A DNA stretch of 64,000 nucleotides from Halomonas denitrificans (GCF_003056305.1 NZ_PYVX01000001.1:558001-622000), one strand, 5' to 3'; shown: positions 28,827-39,300, numbered from the stretch's first letter. The notes: a model not told the origin generated them from the letters alone. Translations and numbers: made by a program.

Positions 28827-29858
28827 TCAGGGCCGCTCGAAGCCGCTCAGCACGTTGACCGCGTTGATGCCGATCTCCTCCACCGCATAGCCGCCCTCGA
28901 GCAGGAAGACCGTGGGCAGGCCGAGACGCCCCAGCCGTCGCCCCACGTCGGTGAAGTCGTCGCTCGAGAGCTTGAAGGCGCTGATCGGGTCGTGCTCGAA
29001 GGCGTCGACGCCGAGCGAGACCACCAGCAGCTCGCAGCCGGCCGCGAGGATGCGCGCCTTGGACGCCTCCAGCGCCTCGGCCCAGGCGGCGTAGCCGGTG
29101 CCCGGCGCCAGGGGGTAGTTGACGGTGAAACCCTCGCCCGCCCCTTCGCCGGTCTCGTCGGCGTGGCCGAGGAAGTGCGGGAAGCAGTGGCGCGGATCGC
29201 CGTGAATCGAGAGGAAGAGCACGTCGTCGCGATCGTAGAAGATCTGCTGGGTGCCGTTGCCGTGGTGGAAGTCGATGTCGAGAACCGCGACCCGCGAGCG
29301 GCCGGCTTCCAGGGCGCGCTGGGCGGCGATGGCGGCGTTGTTGAAGAAGCAGTAGCCGCCGAACTGGTCGGTGGCGGCGTGATGGCCGGGCGGGCGGCAC
29401 AGCCCGAAGGCCGGCTCGCCGCTGGCCAGCACGTGATCCACCGCCGAGAGCGCCACGTCCTTGCTGGCCATGGCCGCCTCGAAGGTGCCCTCGCAGATCG
29501 AGGTGTCGGCGCCCAGGGCGTAGTGGCCGAGCCGGCCGTCGATGTGGTCGGGGATGACGCGCCCCGGCATGGTACGGGTGGGCCAGATCCAGGCGATCGC
29601 CTCGCCCGCACGGCCGGCGGCGACCCACTCCGCCCAGCAGCTCTCGAGGAAGGCGACATAGTCGGCATCGTGAATCGCCAGCACCGGGGCGAGGCCGTGC
29701 TCGGCCGGGGCGCGCACCTCGCCCAGGCCGCTCTCGAGTACGCGCTTGAGCACCAGGTCGACCCGCTCGGGGCATTCGTAGGGCGTCACCAGCTGCCCGC
29801 CGTCCAGCTCGGTGCGGGCGCGGCGCAGCTTGGTCCGTTCACTGTGAAAGGTCAGCAT
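28827..29858 (-). CDS. Histone deacetylase-family amidohydrolase (acetylpolyamine amidohydrolase-like)
   Basis: 343 aa, arginase/deacetylase-fold Zn amidohydrolase. The catalytic histidine pair is in RPPGHHAATDQFGGYCFFNN, and the zinc ligands are in VLDIDFHHGNGTQQIFYDR and SLGVDAFEHDP. The C-terminal FLLEGGYAVEEIG is also typical. The family removes acetyl groups from acetylputrescine, acetylcadaverine or related omega-acetamido compounds. It lies 63 bp behind a LysR gene on the same strand, divergent from an aminotransferase/CoA-transferase/thiolase operon. A 4-acetamidobutyrate or similar substrate would fit that context. Confidence 0.87.
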   Translation of the reverse strand: MLTFHSERTKLRRARTELDGGQLVTPYECPERVDLVLKRVLESGLGEVRAPAEHGLAPVLAIHDADYVAFLESCWAEWVAAGRAGEAIAWIWPTRTMPGRVIPDHIDGRLGHYALGADTSICEGTFEAAMASKDVALSAVDHVLASGEPAFGLCRPPGHHAATDQFGGYCFFNNAAIAAQRALEAGRSRVAVLDIDFHHGNGTQQIFYDRDDVLFLSIHGDPRHCFPHFLGHADETGEGAGEGFTVNYPLAPGTGYAAWAEALEASKARILAAGCELLVVSLGVDAFEHDPISAFKLSSDDFTDVGRRLGRLGLPTVFLLEGGYAVEEIGINAVNVLSGFERP

Positions 29859-29921
29859 CTCGGTCTGGCATCCTCGTCAGTCGGATAAGGAACAACAGGC
29901 GCCGCGGCGGGCCGGGCACCA

Positions 29922-30833
29922 TCAGGCGGGGTACTCGCGCAGCAGGTCGCGGCCGCAGGCGCGGATGAACTCCAGCGCACGAGCATGCTTCCAGTCCTCG
30001 CGATACACCAGCCCGAAGCTGAAATCGATCGAGGGGGTGAAGGGCAGCACCGCCACCTCGTCGCGGCCGACCAGCTGGTCGGTGGCGGTGATCGGGTTCA
30101 TCACGCTGATCCCGACACCGTTGGCGACCAGCGAGGTGATGGCCCCGATGTTGGCCTCGGTCTTGCCGGCGATGTGGATGCCGTGGGCGGTGGCCAGGTG
30201 GAGCAGCGGGTCGGCCCCGACGTTGGGCTGGTTGCCGATCACCAGGAACTGGTCCTTGAGGTCGCTGACGGTGACCTCGTCCCGGCCGCTCAGCGGATGT
30301 CCCCTCGGCACCAGGCAGCGCGCCTGGGTGGTCAGCCACTCCTCGACCCGCAGCACCCGGGAGCTCGCCGGCAGCGTCACGAAGCCGATATCGGCATGGC
30401 CGGACTCCACCTCGCGCAGCACCTCGTGGCTCGACATCATGTCGAAGCTGATGCTGAAGCCGCGATTGTCCTCCAGCAGTGCGGCGATCAGGCGCGGCAC
30501 GAAGCCGAAGGCGAGCCCCGGGATCGCCGCGATGCGCAGCCGCGAGGTGCCGAACTCCTTGAGCGCCAGCACGCTGTGGCGCAGCTCCTCGATGTTGCCC
30601 ATCAGCCGCAGGATCTCCTCGTAGAGCTCCCGCGCCTCGGGCGTGGCGACCAGGCGGTTCTTCTCGCGCAGGAAGAGCGCGAGCCCGAGGTTCTGCTCGA
30701 GCTGGGAGAGCGAGCGGCTGACGCCCGACTGGGTGATGCCGAGCGTCCGCGCCGCCTGGGAGGCGCTGCCCGCCTCGAACAGCGTCTTGAAGATGGCCAG
30801 CGCCTTGAGCGAGTGGATGTTGACGTCAGGCAT
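29922..30833 (-). CDS. LysR-type transcriptional regulator
   Basis: 303 aa. N-terminal winged helix-turn-helix (LKALAIFKTLFEAGSASQAARTLGITQSGVSRSLSQLEQNLG), then the periplasmic-binding-protein-like effector domain (LRIAAIPGLAFGFVPRLIAALLE onward). It is divergent from the aminotransferase operon with a 107-bp AT-richer gap, so control of that operon and autoregulation are likely. The effector would be the substrate or an intermediate of the encoded pathway. Confidence 0.93.
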   Translation of the reverse strand: MPDVNIHSLKALAIFKTLFEAGSASQAARTLGITQSGVSRSLSQLEQNLGLALFLREKNRLVATPEARELYEEILRLMGNIEELRHSVLALKEFGTSRLRIAAIPGLAFGFVPRLIAALLEDNRGFSISFDMMSSHEVLREVESGHADIGFVTLPASSRVLRVEEWLTTQARCLVPRGHPLSGRDEVTVSDLKDQFLVIGNQPNVGADPLLHLATAHGIHIAGKTEANIGAITSLVANGVGISVMNPITATDQLVGRDEVAVLPFTPSIDFSFGLVYREDWKHARALEFIRACGRDLLREYPA

Positions 30834-30870
30834 GAGTGAAAGTCATCGAAGTCGGTAAAAACATCATATC

Positions 30871-30900
30871 TTGAAATAGTTTATCGCGGCTACCTAGACT
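30871..30900 (+). promoter_or_regulatory. Candidate sigma-70 promoter of the catabolic operon
   Basis: TTGAAA at 30871-30876 and TAGACT at 30895-30900 are 18 bp apart, in the AT-rich gap between lysR and the aminotransferase gene. The LysR operator is expected to overlap this region, but I could not pin down a convincing T-N11-A site. Confidence 0.5.
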
Positions 30901-30940
30901 GAGCGACATCCGAACAACACCCTCACAACGGATCGACACG

Positions 30941-32314
30941 ATGACGTCCTCCCCCCTCTTCTACCAGGCCGGCCCCGCGATGCCGGAAGTCAGCCACGGC
31001 GATGGCGTCTTCCTGTGGGACACCGACGGCAAGGAGTACCTCGACGGCTGCGCCGGCGCCATCTCCTGCAACCTCGGCCACGGCCGCCAGGACCTGCGCG
31101 ACGCCATGCTGGCCCAGCTCGACCGCGTCGCCTTCACCTATCGCACCCAGTTCGAGAACACCCCGGCCGTGGCGCTGGCTCACGCGCTGGTCGAGATGAC
31201 CGAGGGCGCGCTCGACAAGGTGTTCTTCGTCTCCAGCGGCTCCGAGGCGGTGGAGTCCGCCCTCAAGCTGGCGCGGCAGTATTTCGTGGCCCGCGGGGAA
31301 TCGCAGCGTCGCCACTTCGTCTCGCTGCGCCCCTCCTACCACGGCAGCACCCTGGGGGCGCTGGGCGTCACCGGCTACCAGCCCCTGGAGGCGCCCTTCG
31401 CCGACATCACTCCGGGCTCGCTGAAGGTGCCCGGCCCGGACTTCTACCGCCAGCGCGACGGCGACCGCGACGCCCACGTCCGCCGCGTGCTCGCCGAGAC
31501 CCGCGCGACCATCGAGGCGGCCGGCGGCGAGAGCGTCATCGCCATCGTGGTCGAGCCCGTCGGCGGCGCCAGCACCGGGGCGCGGCTGGTCGACCGGGCC
31601 TACCTCGAGGGCCTGCGCGCGCTGTGCGACGAGTTCGGCTGCCTGCTGATCTTCGACGAGGTGCTCTGCGGCGTGGGTCGCACCGGCACCTGGTTCGCCT
31701 ATCAGCACTTCGGGGTGACCCCCGACCTGCTCACCACCGCCAAGGGGCTGGGGGCCGGCTACTACCCGATCGGGGCGCTGCTGGCCCGCGAAGCGATCGT
31801 CGAGACGGTGATGGCCAGCGGCGGCTTCCAGCACGGCCACACCTACGCCGGCAACCCGCTGGCCTGTGCCACCGGCCTCGCCGCCGTCGAGGCGGTGCGC
31901 CGCGAGGGGCTGCTCGACAACGTCCGCGCCCGGGGCGAGCAGCTCCAGCGCGGCCTCGAGGTGCTCAAGGCGCGCCACGCCTGGCTCGGCGACGTGCGCG
32001 GCATGGGGCTGTTGTGGGGCGTGGAGCTGGTCATGGATCCCGTGGAGAAGACGCCCTTCCCCGCCGAGGCCAACCTCTTCGCCCGGGTGACGGCACTGGC
32101 CAAGGAGGAGGGGCTCCTGATCTATCCCCGCCGCACCCTGAACGGCCTGGCCGGCGATCACTTCCTGGTCAGCCCGCCCTTCACCATCAATGAAAGCGAG
32201 ACCGAGCTGCTGCTCGAGCGGCTCGGCCGGGCGCTTGACCGCCTCGACCGCGAGGTGGTGGCCCCGCTGCTCGACGAGGCCACCGCGACCTCCGCCCACG
32301 GCATCACAGGCTGA
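30941..32314 (+). CDS. Class III PLP-dependent aminotransferase
   Basis: 457 aa, fold type I, omega/beta-amino-acid type. PLP-site residues: SSGSEAVESALKLARQYF (phosphate-binding loop), the Asp in LLIFDEVLCGVGRTG and the Schiff-base Lys in LLTTAKGLGAGYYPIGA. Substrate cannot be read from sequence. As the first gene of an operon with a 3-oxoacid CoA-transferase and a thiolase, it should yield a 3-oxo acid, i.e. act on a 3-amino (beta-amino) acid. The next gene starts 5 bp after its stop. Confidence 0.92.
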   Translation: MTSSPLFYQAGPAMPEVSHGDGVFLWDTDGKEYLDGCAGAISCNLGHGRQDLRDAMLAQLDRVAFTYRTQFENTPAVALAHALVEMTEGALDKVFFVSSGSEAVESALKLARQYFVARGESQRRHFVSLRPSYHGSTLGALGVTGYQPLEAPFADITPGSLKVPGPDFYRQRDGDRDAHVRRVLAETRATIEAAGGESVIAIVVEPVGGASTGARLVDRAYLEGLRALCDEFGCLLIFDEVLCGVGRTGTWFAYQHFGVTPDLLTTAKGLGAGYYPIGALLAREAIVETVMASGGFQHGHTYAGNPLACATGLAAVEAVRREGLLDNVRARGEQLQRGLEVLKARHAWLGDVRGMGLLWGVELVMDPVEKTPFPAEANLFARVTALAKEEGLLIYPRRTLNGLAGDHFLVSPPFTINESETELLLERLGRALDRLDREVVAPLLDEATATSAHGITG

Positions 32315-32319
32315 GACCC

Positions 32320-33021
32320 ATGACACTGCTCAACCAGAAACCCGCGACCCTCGAGGCGGCCATCGCCGAGATCCCCGACGGCGCCTCGATCATGGTCGGC
32401 GGCTTCGGCTCGCCGGGCACCCCCTTCGCGCTGCTCGACGAGCTGCTGGCCCAGGGCCAGAGGCGCCTGACGCTGATCAAGAACGACGCCAACGAGCCGG
32501 ACATCGGCATCGGCCGGCTGATCCGCGCCGGCCGCGTCGACAAGCTGATCACCTCGCACATCGGCCTCAACCGGATCGCCATCGAGGAGATGAACGCCGG
32601 CCGCCTCGCCGTGGAGATGCATCCCCAGGGGCTTTTGGCCGAGAAGATCCGCTGCGCCGGGGCCGGCCACTACGGCTTTCTGACCGACATCGGCCTCGGC
32701 ACCGAGGTCGCCGAGGGGCGTCGCGAGATCGAGTGCGACGGCCGGACCTGGGCGATCGAGCCCGCCATCCGCGCCGACTTTGCCCTGGTGCACGCCGACC
32801 TGGCCGACGCCTACGGCAACCTCATCTACCGCGGCACCGCCATCAACTTCAATCCGCTGATGGCCATGGCCGCCGATCACGTCATCGCCCAGGCCTACCG
32901 GGTCGAGGCCCCCGGCCAACTGGTGCCGGAGCGCATCCATACGCCCTGCGCCTTCGTCAGCCGCATCGTCGAGGTCGATCCCGCCACCAGCGACCAGGGG
33001 AGGCGCGCCCATGCCGTCTGA
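32320..33021 (+). CDS. 3-oxoacid CoA-transferase subunit A
   Basis: 233 aa, family I CoA-transferase alpha subunit. The glycine loop MVGGFGSPGTPFALLDEL and the later HADLADAYGNLIYRGTAINFNPLMAMAA are diagnostic of the AtoD/PcaI/ScoA group. With subunit B it transfers CoA from succinyl-CoA or acetyl-CoA to a 3-oxo acid. Its end overlaps subunit B by 11 nt, giving a coupled stoichiometric pair. Confidence 0.93.
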   Translation: MTLLNQKPATLEAAIAEIPDGASIMVGGFGSPGTPFALLDELLAQGQRRLTLIKNDANEPDIGIGRLIRAGRVDKLITSHIGLNRIAIEEMNAGRLAVEMHPQGLLAEKIRCAGAGHYGFLTDIGLGTEVAEGRREIECDGRTWAIEPAIRADFALVHADLADAYGNLIYRGTAINFNPLMAMAADHVIAQAYRVEAPGQLVPERIHTPCAFVSRIVEVDPATSDQGRRAHAV

Positions 33022-33664
33022 TCAACAACGCATTCTCGCCCGGGCGGCCCGGGAGGTCAGCGCCGGCCAGATCGTCAACCTCGGCATCGGCCTGCCCACC
33101 CGGCTCTTCCACTACCTGCCGCCGGAGATGGAGGTGCTGGTGCACTCAGAGAACGGCGTGCTGGGCTGCCACCCCCTCGAGGAGGGCACCGCCCCCGACC
33201 CCGAGATGATCGACTCCGGCGGCGCCTACATCGCCACCCGCGACGGCGCCAGCGTCTTCGACAGCGCGCTCTCCTTTGCGATGATCCGCCGGCGCCGGGT
33301 GGACGTCACCTTCATGGGCGCCTTCGAGGTCGACCAGCAGGGCAACCTCGCCAACTGGAAGATCCCCGGCAAGTTCTCGCCGGGCATCGGCGGCGCCATG
33401 GAGCTCGCCCAGAAGGTCGAGACCCTCGTGGTGCTCTGCTCGCACAACGACAAGCACGGCAACCCCAAGATCCTCCGGCAGTGCCGCCTGCCGCTGACGG
33501 CACCGCGCTGCGTCACCCGCATCATCACCGAGAAGGCGGTGATGGAGGTGACCGAGGCGGGCCTCGAGGTGGTGGACATCGCCGAGGGGCTCGACGTGGC
33601 CACGCTGCGCGCGGCCACCGAGGCCGACCTGATCATCGATGAGACACGGCTGGGGAGATTCTGA
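33011..33664 (+). CDS. 3-oxoacid CoA-transferase subunit B
   Basis: 217 aa, beta subunit of a family I CoA-transferase. The catalytic Glu is in LVHSENGVLGCHPL (about residue 43). Also seen are NLGIGLPTRL, the glycine-rich GKFSPGIGGAMELA and IITEKAVMEVTEAGLEVVDIAEG. AtoA/PcaJ/ScoB-like. The stop shares a base with the start of the M20 gene (TGATG). Confidence 0.93.
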   Translation: MPSDQQRILARAAREVSAGQIVNLGIGLPTRLFHYLPPEMEVLVHSENGVLGCHPLEEGTAPDPEMIDSGGAYIATRDGASVFDSALSFAMIRRRRVDVTFMGAFEVDQQGNLANWKIPGKFSPGIGGAMELAQKVETLVVLCSHNDKHGNPKILRQCRLPLTAPRCVTRIITEKAVMEVTEAGLEVVDIAEGLDVATLRAATEADLIIDETRLGRF

Positions 33665-34947
33665 TGCTCGACGCCACCGAACAACGCATCCTCGCGCGCT
33701 GCGAGGCGCTGCTCGACACCACCCTCGACCTCACCCGGGACCTGGTCCGCGGCTACAGCGTGCTGGGCCAGGAGCGCGGGGCGCTCGACACCATGGAGCG
33801 CTGGCTCGAACGCCTGGACCTGCCGGTGGAGCGCGTCGGCCTCGACGCCCCGGGCTTCGCCGACCATCCCCACCGGGCACCGGCCGAGTGGCCGAGCGAG
33901 GGGCGCTACAACCTGGTCAGCCGGCTCAATCCGCAGAGCGACAAGCCCCACCTGGTGCTCAACGGCCACCTGGACGTGGTGCCCGCCGAGCCCACCGACA
34001 TGTGGACGCGTCCCCCCTGGGAGCCCTGGGAGCGGGACGGCTGGCTCTACGGCCGCGGCGCCGGCGACATGAAGGCGGGCATCGCCGCCATGGTGATGGC
34101 CGTGCAGGCGGTGCGCGAGGCCGGCGGGACCCTCGACTTCCCGCTGACCCTGCAGACCGTGATCGAGGAGGAGTGCACCGGCAACGGCGCCCTGGCCTGC
34201 CTGCACCAGGGCTACCACGGCGACTTCGTGCTGATCCCCGAGCCCTTCGGCGCGCAGATCTACAGCGGCCAGGTGGGCGTGCTGTGGTTTCGCATGCGCC
34301 TCGACGGCGTACCGGCCCACGTGCTCGACACCCGCGCCGGCCGCAACGCCATCGAGACCCTGCAGGGCTACCTGCCGGCCTTCAAGGCGCTGGAGGAGGA
34401 GATCAACGCCCTGCCCCGCCCGGCGCCCTACGACGCCCTGGAGCACCCCTTCAACCTCAGCATCGGCAAGATCGAGGGCGGCAACTGGGCCTCCAGCGTG
34501 CCGGCCCACGCCCAGCTCGAGGGGCGCGTCGGCTTCCCGCCGGGCATGCGCCCCGATGACGTGATGGCGCGGGTCCGCGAGGTCATCGCCGATCACCACC
34601 GCGCGCTCGGCGACGGCTCCCCCGCGCCCCGGGTCGAATTCCACGGCTTTCGCTCCGAGGGCCACCTGGTCGACCTGGAGACGCCCGGCATCCGCCTGCT
34701 CTCGCGCTGCCACGAGGACCTCGCCGGCGAGCCGCCGGCCCATTACCTCTCGACCTGCACCACCGACCTGCGCGCCTTCCACGTGTCCGGCGGCATCAAC
34801 GGCACCTGCTACGGCCCGGTCGCCCAGCGCATCCACGGGGTCGACGAGTGCGTCGAGATCGCCTCCATCCGCCGGGTGCTGACCACCTACGCCCTGTTCA
34901 TCCACCGCTGGGCCAGCGGCGACGCCAGCGCAAGGAGCGCCTCATGA
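33664..34947 (+). CDS. M20-family (ArgE/DapE-type) deacylase
   Basis: 427 aa di-zinc amidohydrolase. Metal and catalytic residues are all present: His in VLNGHLDVVP, Asp in GRGAGDMKAG, the Glu pair in TVIEEECTGNGAL, Glu/Asp in LIPEPFGAQ and a C-terminal His region (INGTCYGPVAQRIHGVDE). A dimerisation domain lies in the middle. The family hydrolyses N-acyl amino acids (acetylornithine, succinyl-diaminopimelate). Position inside the operon suggests removal of an N-acyl group from the pathway substrate or a cleavage product. Confidence 0.9.
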   Translation: MLDATEQRILARCEALLDTTLDLTRDLVRGYSVLGQERGALDTMERWLERLDLPVERVGLDAPGFADHPHRAPAEWPSEGRYNLVSRLNPQSDKPHLVLNGHLDVVPAEPTDMWTRPPWEPWERDGWLYGRGAGDMKAGIAAMVMAVQAVREAGGTLDFPLTLQTVIEEECTGNGALACLHQGYHGDFVLIPEPFGAQIYSGQVGVLWFRMRLDGVPAHVLDTRAGRNAIETLQGYLPAFKALEEEINALPRPAPYDALEHPFNLSIGKIEGGNWASSVPAHAQLEGRVGFPPGMRPDDVMARVREVIADHHRALGDGSPAPRVEFHGFRSEGHLVDLETPGIRLLSRCHEDLAGEPPAHYLSTCTTDLRAFHVSGGINGTCYGPVAQRIHGVDECVEIASIRRVLTTYALFIHRWASGDASARSAS

Positions 34948-36122
34948 ACGACGCCTATCTCGTCGACTTCGCGCGCAGCGCCTTCACCCGCGCCCACCCC
35001 CGCAAGCCCGAGGTCGACGCCTGGTCCGGCCAGCGCGGCGACGCCCTGCTCGGCCGGGTGATCGATGCGCTGCTCGAGCGCAACCGCGTCGCGGGCGAGC
35101 GCATCGAGGACCTGAGCGTCGGCTGCGCGCTGCCGGTCAAGGAGCAGTGGAGCTTCGGCGGCCGCTATCCCCAGTGGCTCTCCGCGCTGGGCACGGGCTG
35201 CGCCTCGCGCCAGATCGACCAGCAGTGCGGCTCGAGTCTGGCCGCGCTGCGCGCCACGGTGCGCGAGGTCCAGGTCGGGGCGATCGAGGCCGGCATGGCC
35301 GGCGGCTATGAAAACATGTCGCGAGTGCCGATGGGGCCGAGCCTCTTCAAGGAGGGCGTGCTGACGCTTCCCGAGGCCCTGGAGGGGCGCGACGACCTGG
35401 ACCTCGGCGTCGCCATGAACATGGGCCTGACCGCCGAGCGCCTGGCCCGGGAGAGCGGCATCACCCGGGAGGCGATGGACGCCTTCGCCCTGCGCTCCCA
35501 CCAGCGGGCCGCCCGGGCCGAGCGGGACGGCTGGTTCGACGGCGAGCGCCTGACGCTTTCCAACCCGGCCGGCGAACCGGTCGCCATCGACGCCAACATC
35601 CGCCCCGACACCAGCCTCGAGCGCCTGGCCGGCCTCGACCCGGCCTTCGTCGAGGGCGGGCGGATCACCGCCGGCAACAGCTCGCCGCTGACCTCCGGGG
35701 CCGGCGCGGCGCTGGTGATGTCCGAGGCCGCCGTGGCGCGTCACGGCCTGTCGCCCCTGGCGCGGGTGGTCGCGGTGGCCGACGTCGGCGTGACGCCGGA
35801 GCGCATGGGCGCCGGGGCGGCCAAGGCGATCGCCCGGGCGCTGACCGCCACCGGCCTGCACGTCGACGACATCGACGCCTGGGAGATCAACGAGGCCTTC
35901 AGCGCCGTGCCGCTCTATGCCATGGACTCCCTCGGCCTCGATCCCGAGCGCGTCAACGTCTTCGGCGGCGCCCTGGCACTGGGCCATCCGCTGGGCGCCA
36001 CCGGCATCCGGCTGGCCGGCACCCTGGCCCGCACGCTCCGGCACCGCCGGGGGCGCTACGGCTGCGCCGCCGCCTGCATCGGCGGCGGCCAGGGCATCGC
36101 GATGATCCTCGAGCGCGCATGA
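34944..36122 (+). CDS. Acetyl-CoA C-acyltransferase (thiolase)
   Basis: 392 aa, degradative thiolase that splits a 3-oxoacyl-CoA into acetyl-CoA and a shortened acyl-CoA. The nucleophilic Cys is in IDQQCGSSLAALRA, the His in GGALALGHPLGATGIR and the second Cys in CAAACIGGGQGIAMIL; NEAFSAVPLYAM is also conserved. The start ATG at 34944 overlaps the M20 stop by 4 nt and has ribosome site AAGGAG, so a longer frame upstream is not used. Last enzyme gene before the transporter genes. Confidence 0.93.
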   Translation: MNDAYLVDFARSAFTRAHPRKPEVDAWSGQRGDALLGRVIDALLERNRVAGERIEDLSVGCALPVKEQWSFGGRYPQWLSALGTGCASRQIDQQCGSSLAALRATVREVQVGAIEAGMAGGYENMSRVPMGPSLFKEGVLTLPEALEGRDDLDLGVAMNMGLTAERLARESGITREAMDAFALRSHQRAARAERDGWFDGERLTLSNPAGEPVAIDANIRPDTSLERLAGLDPAFVEGGRITAGNSSPLTSGAGAALVMSEAAVARHGLSPLARVVAVADVGVTPERMGAGAAKAIARALTATGLHVDDIDAWEINEAFSAVPLYAMDSLGLDPERVNVFGGALALGHPLGATGIRLAGTLARTLRHRRGRYGCAAACIGGGQGIAMILERA

Positions 36123-36270
36123 GCTCAAGGCACGGCGTCCGGCGCCGGATTTCCCCCACCACCCACAGGAGGTCAAGGCGGCACAGGCATCGACCACGGC
36201 GATCGCGCATCGCCTAATCTGAATCACCTTATAGACTGATAACGGCAACCCACCACAGACAGGCATCGAC

Positions 36271-37074
36271 ATGACAAAACACAACAAGCCTTTCTCCCGT
36301 TCCCTCGTTGGCGCCCTGACGCTGCTCGGCGCCCTCTCCCTGGCCAGCGCCCAGGCCCAGGCCCGTGACCTTCCCGAGATCCGGGAGGACGTCTTCCAGG
36401 TCGCCAATTCCGGCGCCTACCCGCCCTTCAGCTTCGTCGATACGCAGGGCAACGTGGTCGGCTTCGACGTGGACATCGCCAGGGCCCTGGCGGACCGGAT
36501 GGGGGTCGAGGTCAACATCCAGACCTCGCCCTGGAACGGCATCGTCGCCGCCCTGGCAGGGGGCCGCTTCGACGCCTGCATCTGCAGCATGAGCGCCACC
36601 GAGGAGCGCCGTAAGGCCGTCGACTTCACCGATCCCTACTACAGCTCGGGGCTCTCCATCTGGGTGCAGGAAGGGACCGACGACGTCTCGAGCATCGCCG
36701 ACTTCGAGGGCAAGCGGGTGGGCTCCACCCTCGGCGAGACTGGCAACCAGTGGGCCACCGAGAAGGCCGAGGGCCGCTGGCGCAACCAGACCTTCCAGGG
36801 GCTACCCGACATGCTCAATGCCCTGACCACCGGTCGCATCGACGTCATGGTCGCCGACGACATCCCCGTCTATGTCGCGCTCAACGAGGACGATATCCCC
36901 ATCAAGCAGGTCGACGTGGGCGAGCTGCCCCGCTTCCCGGCCGCCATCGCCGTCCAGAAGGGCTCCCCCGAGCTCAAGGCGGCGCTCAACGAGGCGCTGG
37001 CGGAGATCCGCGCGGATGGCACCTACCAGGAGATCGTCGACGAGTGGATCGGCCCCGGCGTCGACTTCAACTGA
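36271..37074 (+). CDS. Polar amino acid ABC transporter substrate-binding protein
   Basis: 267 aa family 3 periplasmic binding protein. Signal peptide 1-32 (ending SAQAQA). The mature domain has FQVANSGAYPPFSFVDTQGNVVGFDVDIARAL, then NGIVAALAGGRFDACICSMSATEERRKAVDFTDPYY, the usual ligand-binding sequences for amino acids and opines. It begins 149 bp after the thiolase gene and may have its own promoter in that gap. Likely to import the amino-acid-like substrate of the upstream enzymes. Confidence 0.92.
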   Translation: MTKHNKPFSRSLVGALTLLGALSLASAQAQARDLPEIREDVFQVANSGAYPPFSFVDTQGNVVGFDVDIARALADRMGVEVNIQTSPWNGIVAALAGGRFDACICSMSATEERRKAVDFTDPYYSSGLSIWVQEGTDDVSSIADFEGKRVGSTLGETGNQWATEKAEGRWRNQTFQGLPDMLNALTTGRIDVMVADDIPVYVALNEDDIPIKQVDVGELPRFPAAIAVQKGSPELKAALNEALAEIRADGTYQEIVDEWIGPGVDFN

Positions 37075-37151
37075 TAGCAGCGACACGGCAGGGCTTACGC
37101 CCTGCCGCCCCCCACCCTTCCTGACAACACGACAACAGGACAGAAGGGCTC

Positions 37152-37808
37152 ATGGACTTCAATCTGATGATCGAGATCACGCCGCTGCTGGTGAAGGCGG
37201 CGTGGGTCACCGTGGACATCTCCGCGCGCGCCCTGCTCTTCGGCTTCATCATCGCCTCGGTGCTGGTGACGCTGCGCACCTCGCGCATCCCGCCCGTGCG
37301 CTGGTTCGCCCGCGCCTATATCAGCGTGGTGCGCGGCACGCCCTATTTCGTGCAGCTGCTGCTGGTCTTCTACGGCGGGCCGGCCATCGGCCTGCGCCTG
37401 GACCCCTTCACCTGCGGCGTGGTGGTCGGCGCCTTCAACATCGGGGCCTACATGAGCGAGGCCATCCGGGGCGCCATCGAGTCGGTGGACAGCGGCCAGA
37501 ACGAGGCGTCGCGCTCCCTGGGCTTCGGCCGCCTGGAGACCCTGCGCTACATCGTGCTGCCCCAGGCCGCCGGCCTGATGATCCGCTCGGTCGGCGTGCT
37601 GGCCATCATCCTGGTCAAGAACTCCTCGCTGGTCTCGATCATCTCGGTCATCGAGCTGACCTATCAGGCCCAGCGGCTGATCGGCTCCACCTACAAGCCG
37701 CTGGAGGTCTTCACGCTCAGCGCCCTGATGTACATCGTCATCATCTACGCGGTGATGGGCATCGTGGAGTTCTGCTATCGCCGGGCGACCCGCTACGCCT
37801 TCCTGTAG
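37152..37808 (+). CDS. Amino acid ABC transporter permease (first)
   Basis: 218 aa HisM/GlnP-type inner-membrane permease with about five helices. The EAA loop reads NEASRSLGFGRLETLRYIVLPQA. N-terminal helices contain RAYISVVRGTPYFVQLLLVFYG, the family-specific segment. Ribosome-site region AGAAGGG. Pairs with the next permease. Confidence 0.93.
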   Translation: MDFNLMIEITPLLVKAAWVTVDISARALLFGFIIASVLVTLRTSRIPPVRWFARAYISVVRGTPYFVQLLLVFYGGPAIGLRLDPFTCGVVVGAFNIGAYMSEAIRGAIESVDSGQNEASRSLGFGRLETLRYIVLPQAAGLMIRSVGVLAIILVKNSSLVSIISVIELTYQAQRLIGSTYKPLEVFTLSALMYIVIIYAVMGIVEFCYRRATRYAFL

Positions 37809-37854
37809 CGCCGACCGAGCCTCCTACCGGGCCACAACAACACAGGACAGCCCC

Positions 37855-38508
37855 ATGGAATTCGACTTCAGCCCCGTCATCGAGTACCTGCCCACCCTGC
37901 TCCAGGGCGTCGGCGTCACCCTGCTGATCGGCCTGGCCGTCGCCGTGATATCGGTGCTGGGGGGCCAGATCGTGGCGGTCATCACCCTCTATACCCGCAA
38001 GGTCGTGAACTGGCCGCTGCGCTTCTTCATCTGGCTGTTCATGACCACGCCGCTGCTGCTGCAGCTCTACTTCCTCTATTTCGGCCTCGGCGAGCTGATC
38101 CTGATTCCGGCGATCGTGGTGGGGATCCTGGGACTGGGCTTTCACTACATGGCCTACAACGCCGACATCTTCATCGCCACCATCCGCTCGGTCTCGAGCG
38201 GCCAGTACGAGGCCTCGCGATCGCTGGGCTTCGGGCATCTGAGGACGTTGTTCTACGTGATCCTGCCCCAGGCGTTCTATCGCGCCCTGCCCCAGCTGAG
38301 CAACAACATGATCATCATGGTCAAGGACATCTCGGTGCTCTCCGCCATCGGCATCGGCGAAATGGTGTACGTCTCGCAGTACGCCATCAGCGTGACGTTC
38401 CGCCCCTTCGAGTTCTACATCACCATCGCCGTCATCTACTACCTGATCAACCTGATGATGGAAGCCGGCCAGACGTGGATCGAGCGTCGCGCCGCCTACC
38501 GCCGTTAA
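37855..38508 (+). CDS. Amino acid ABC transporter permease (second)
   Basis: 217 aa HisQ/GlnP-type permease. EAA loop YEASRSLGFGHLRTLFYVILPQAF; N-terminal helices start FSPVIEYLPTLLQGVGVTLLIGLAVAVIS, and FFIWLFMTTPLLLQLYFLYFGLG matches the family segment. The gene follows the first permease by 46 bp and precedes the ATPase by 12 bp. Confidence 0.93.
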   Translation: MEFDFSPVIEYLPTLLQGVGVTLLIGLAVAVISVLGGQIVAVITLYTRKVVNWPLRFFIWLFMTTPLLLQLYFLYFGLGELILIPAIVVGILGLGFHYMAYNADIFIATIRSVSSGQYEASRSLGFGHLRTLFYVILPQAFYRALPQLSNNMIIMVKDISVLSAIGIGEMVYVSQYAISVTFRPFEFYITIAVIYYLINLMMEAGQTWIERRAAYRR

Positions 38509-38520
38509 CGAGGACCTGAC

Positions 38521-39300
<780 letters not shown>

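Noticed and set aside
28827..36122. Ectoine degradation (doeABCD) cluster
   Set aside because: There is no M24 ectoine hydrolase and no aspartate-semialdehyde dehydrogenase; the CoA-transferase and thiolase do not belong to that route.
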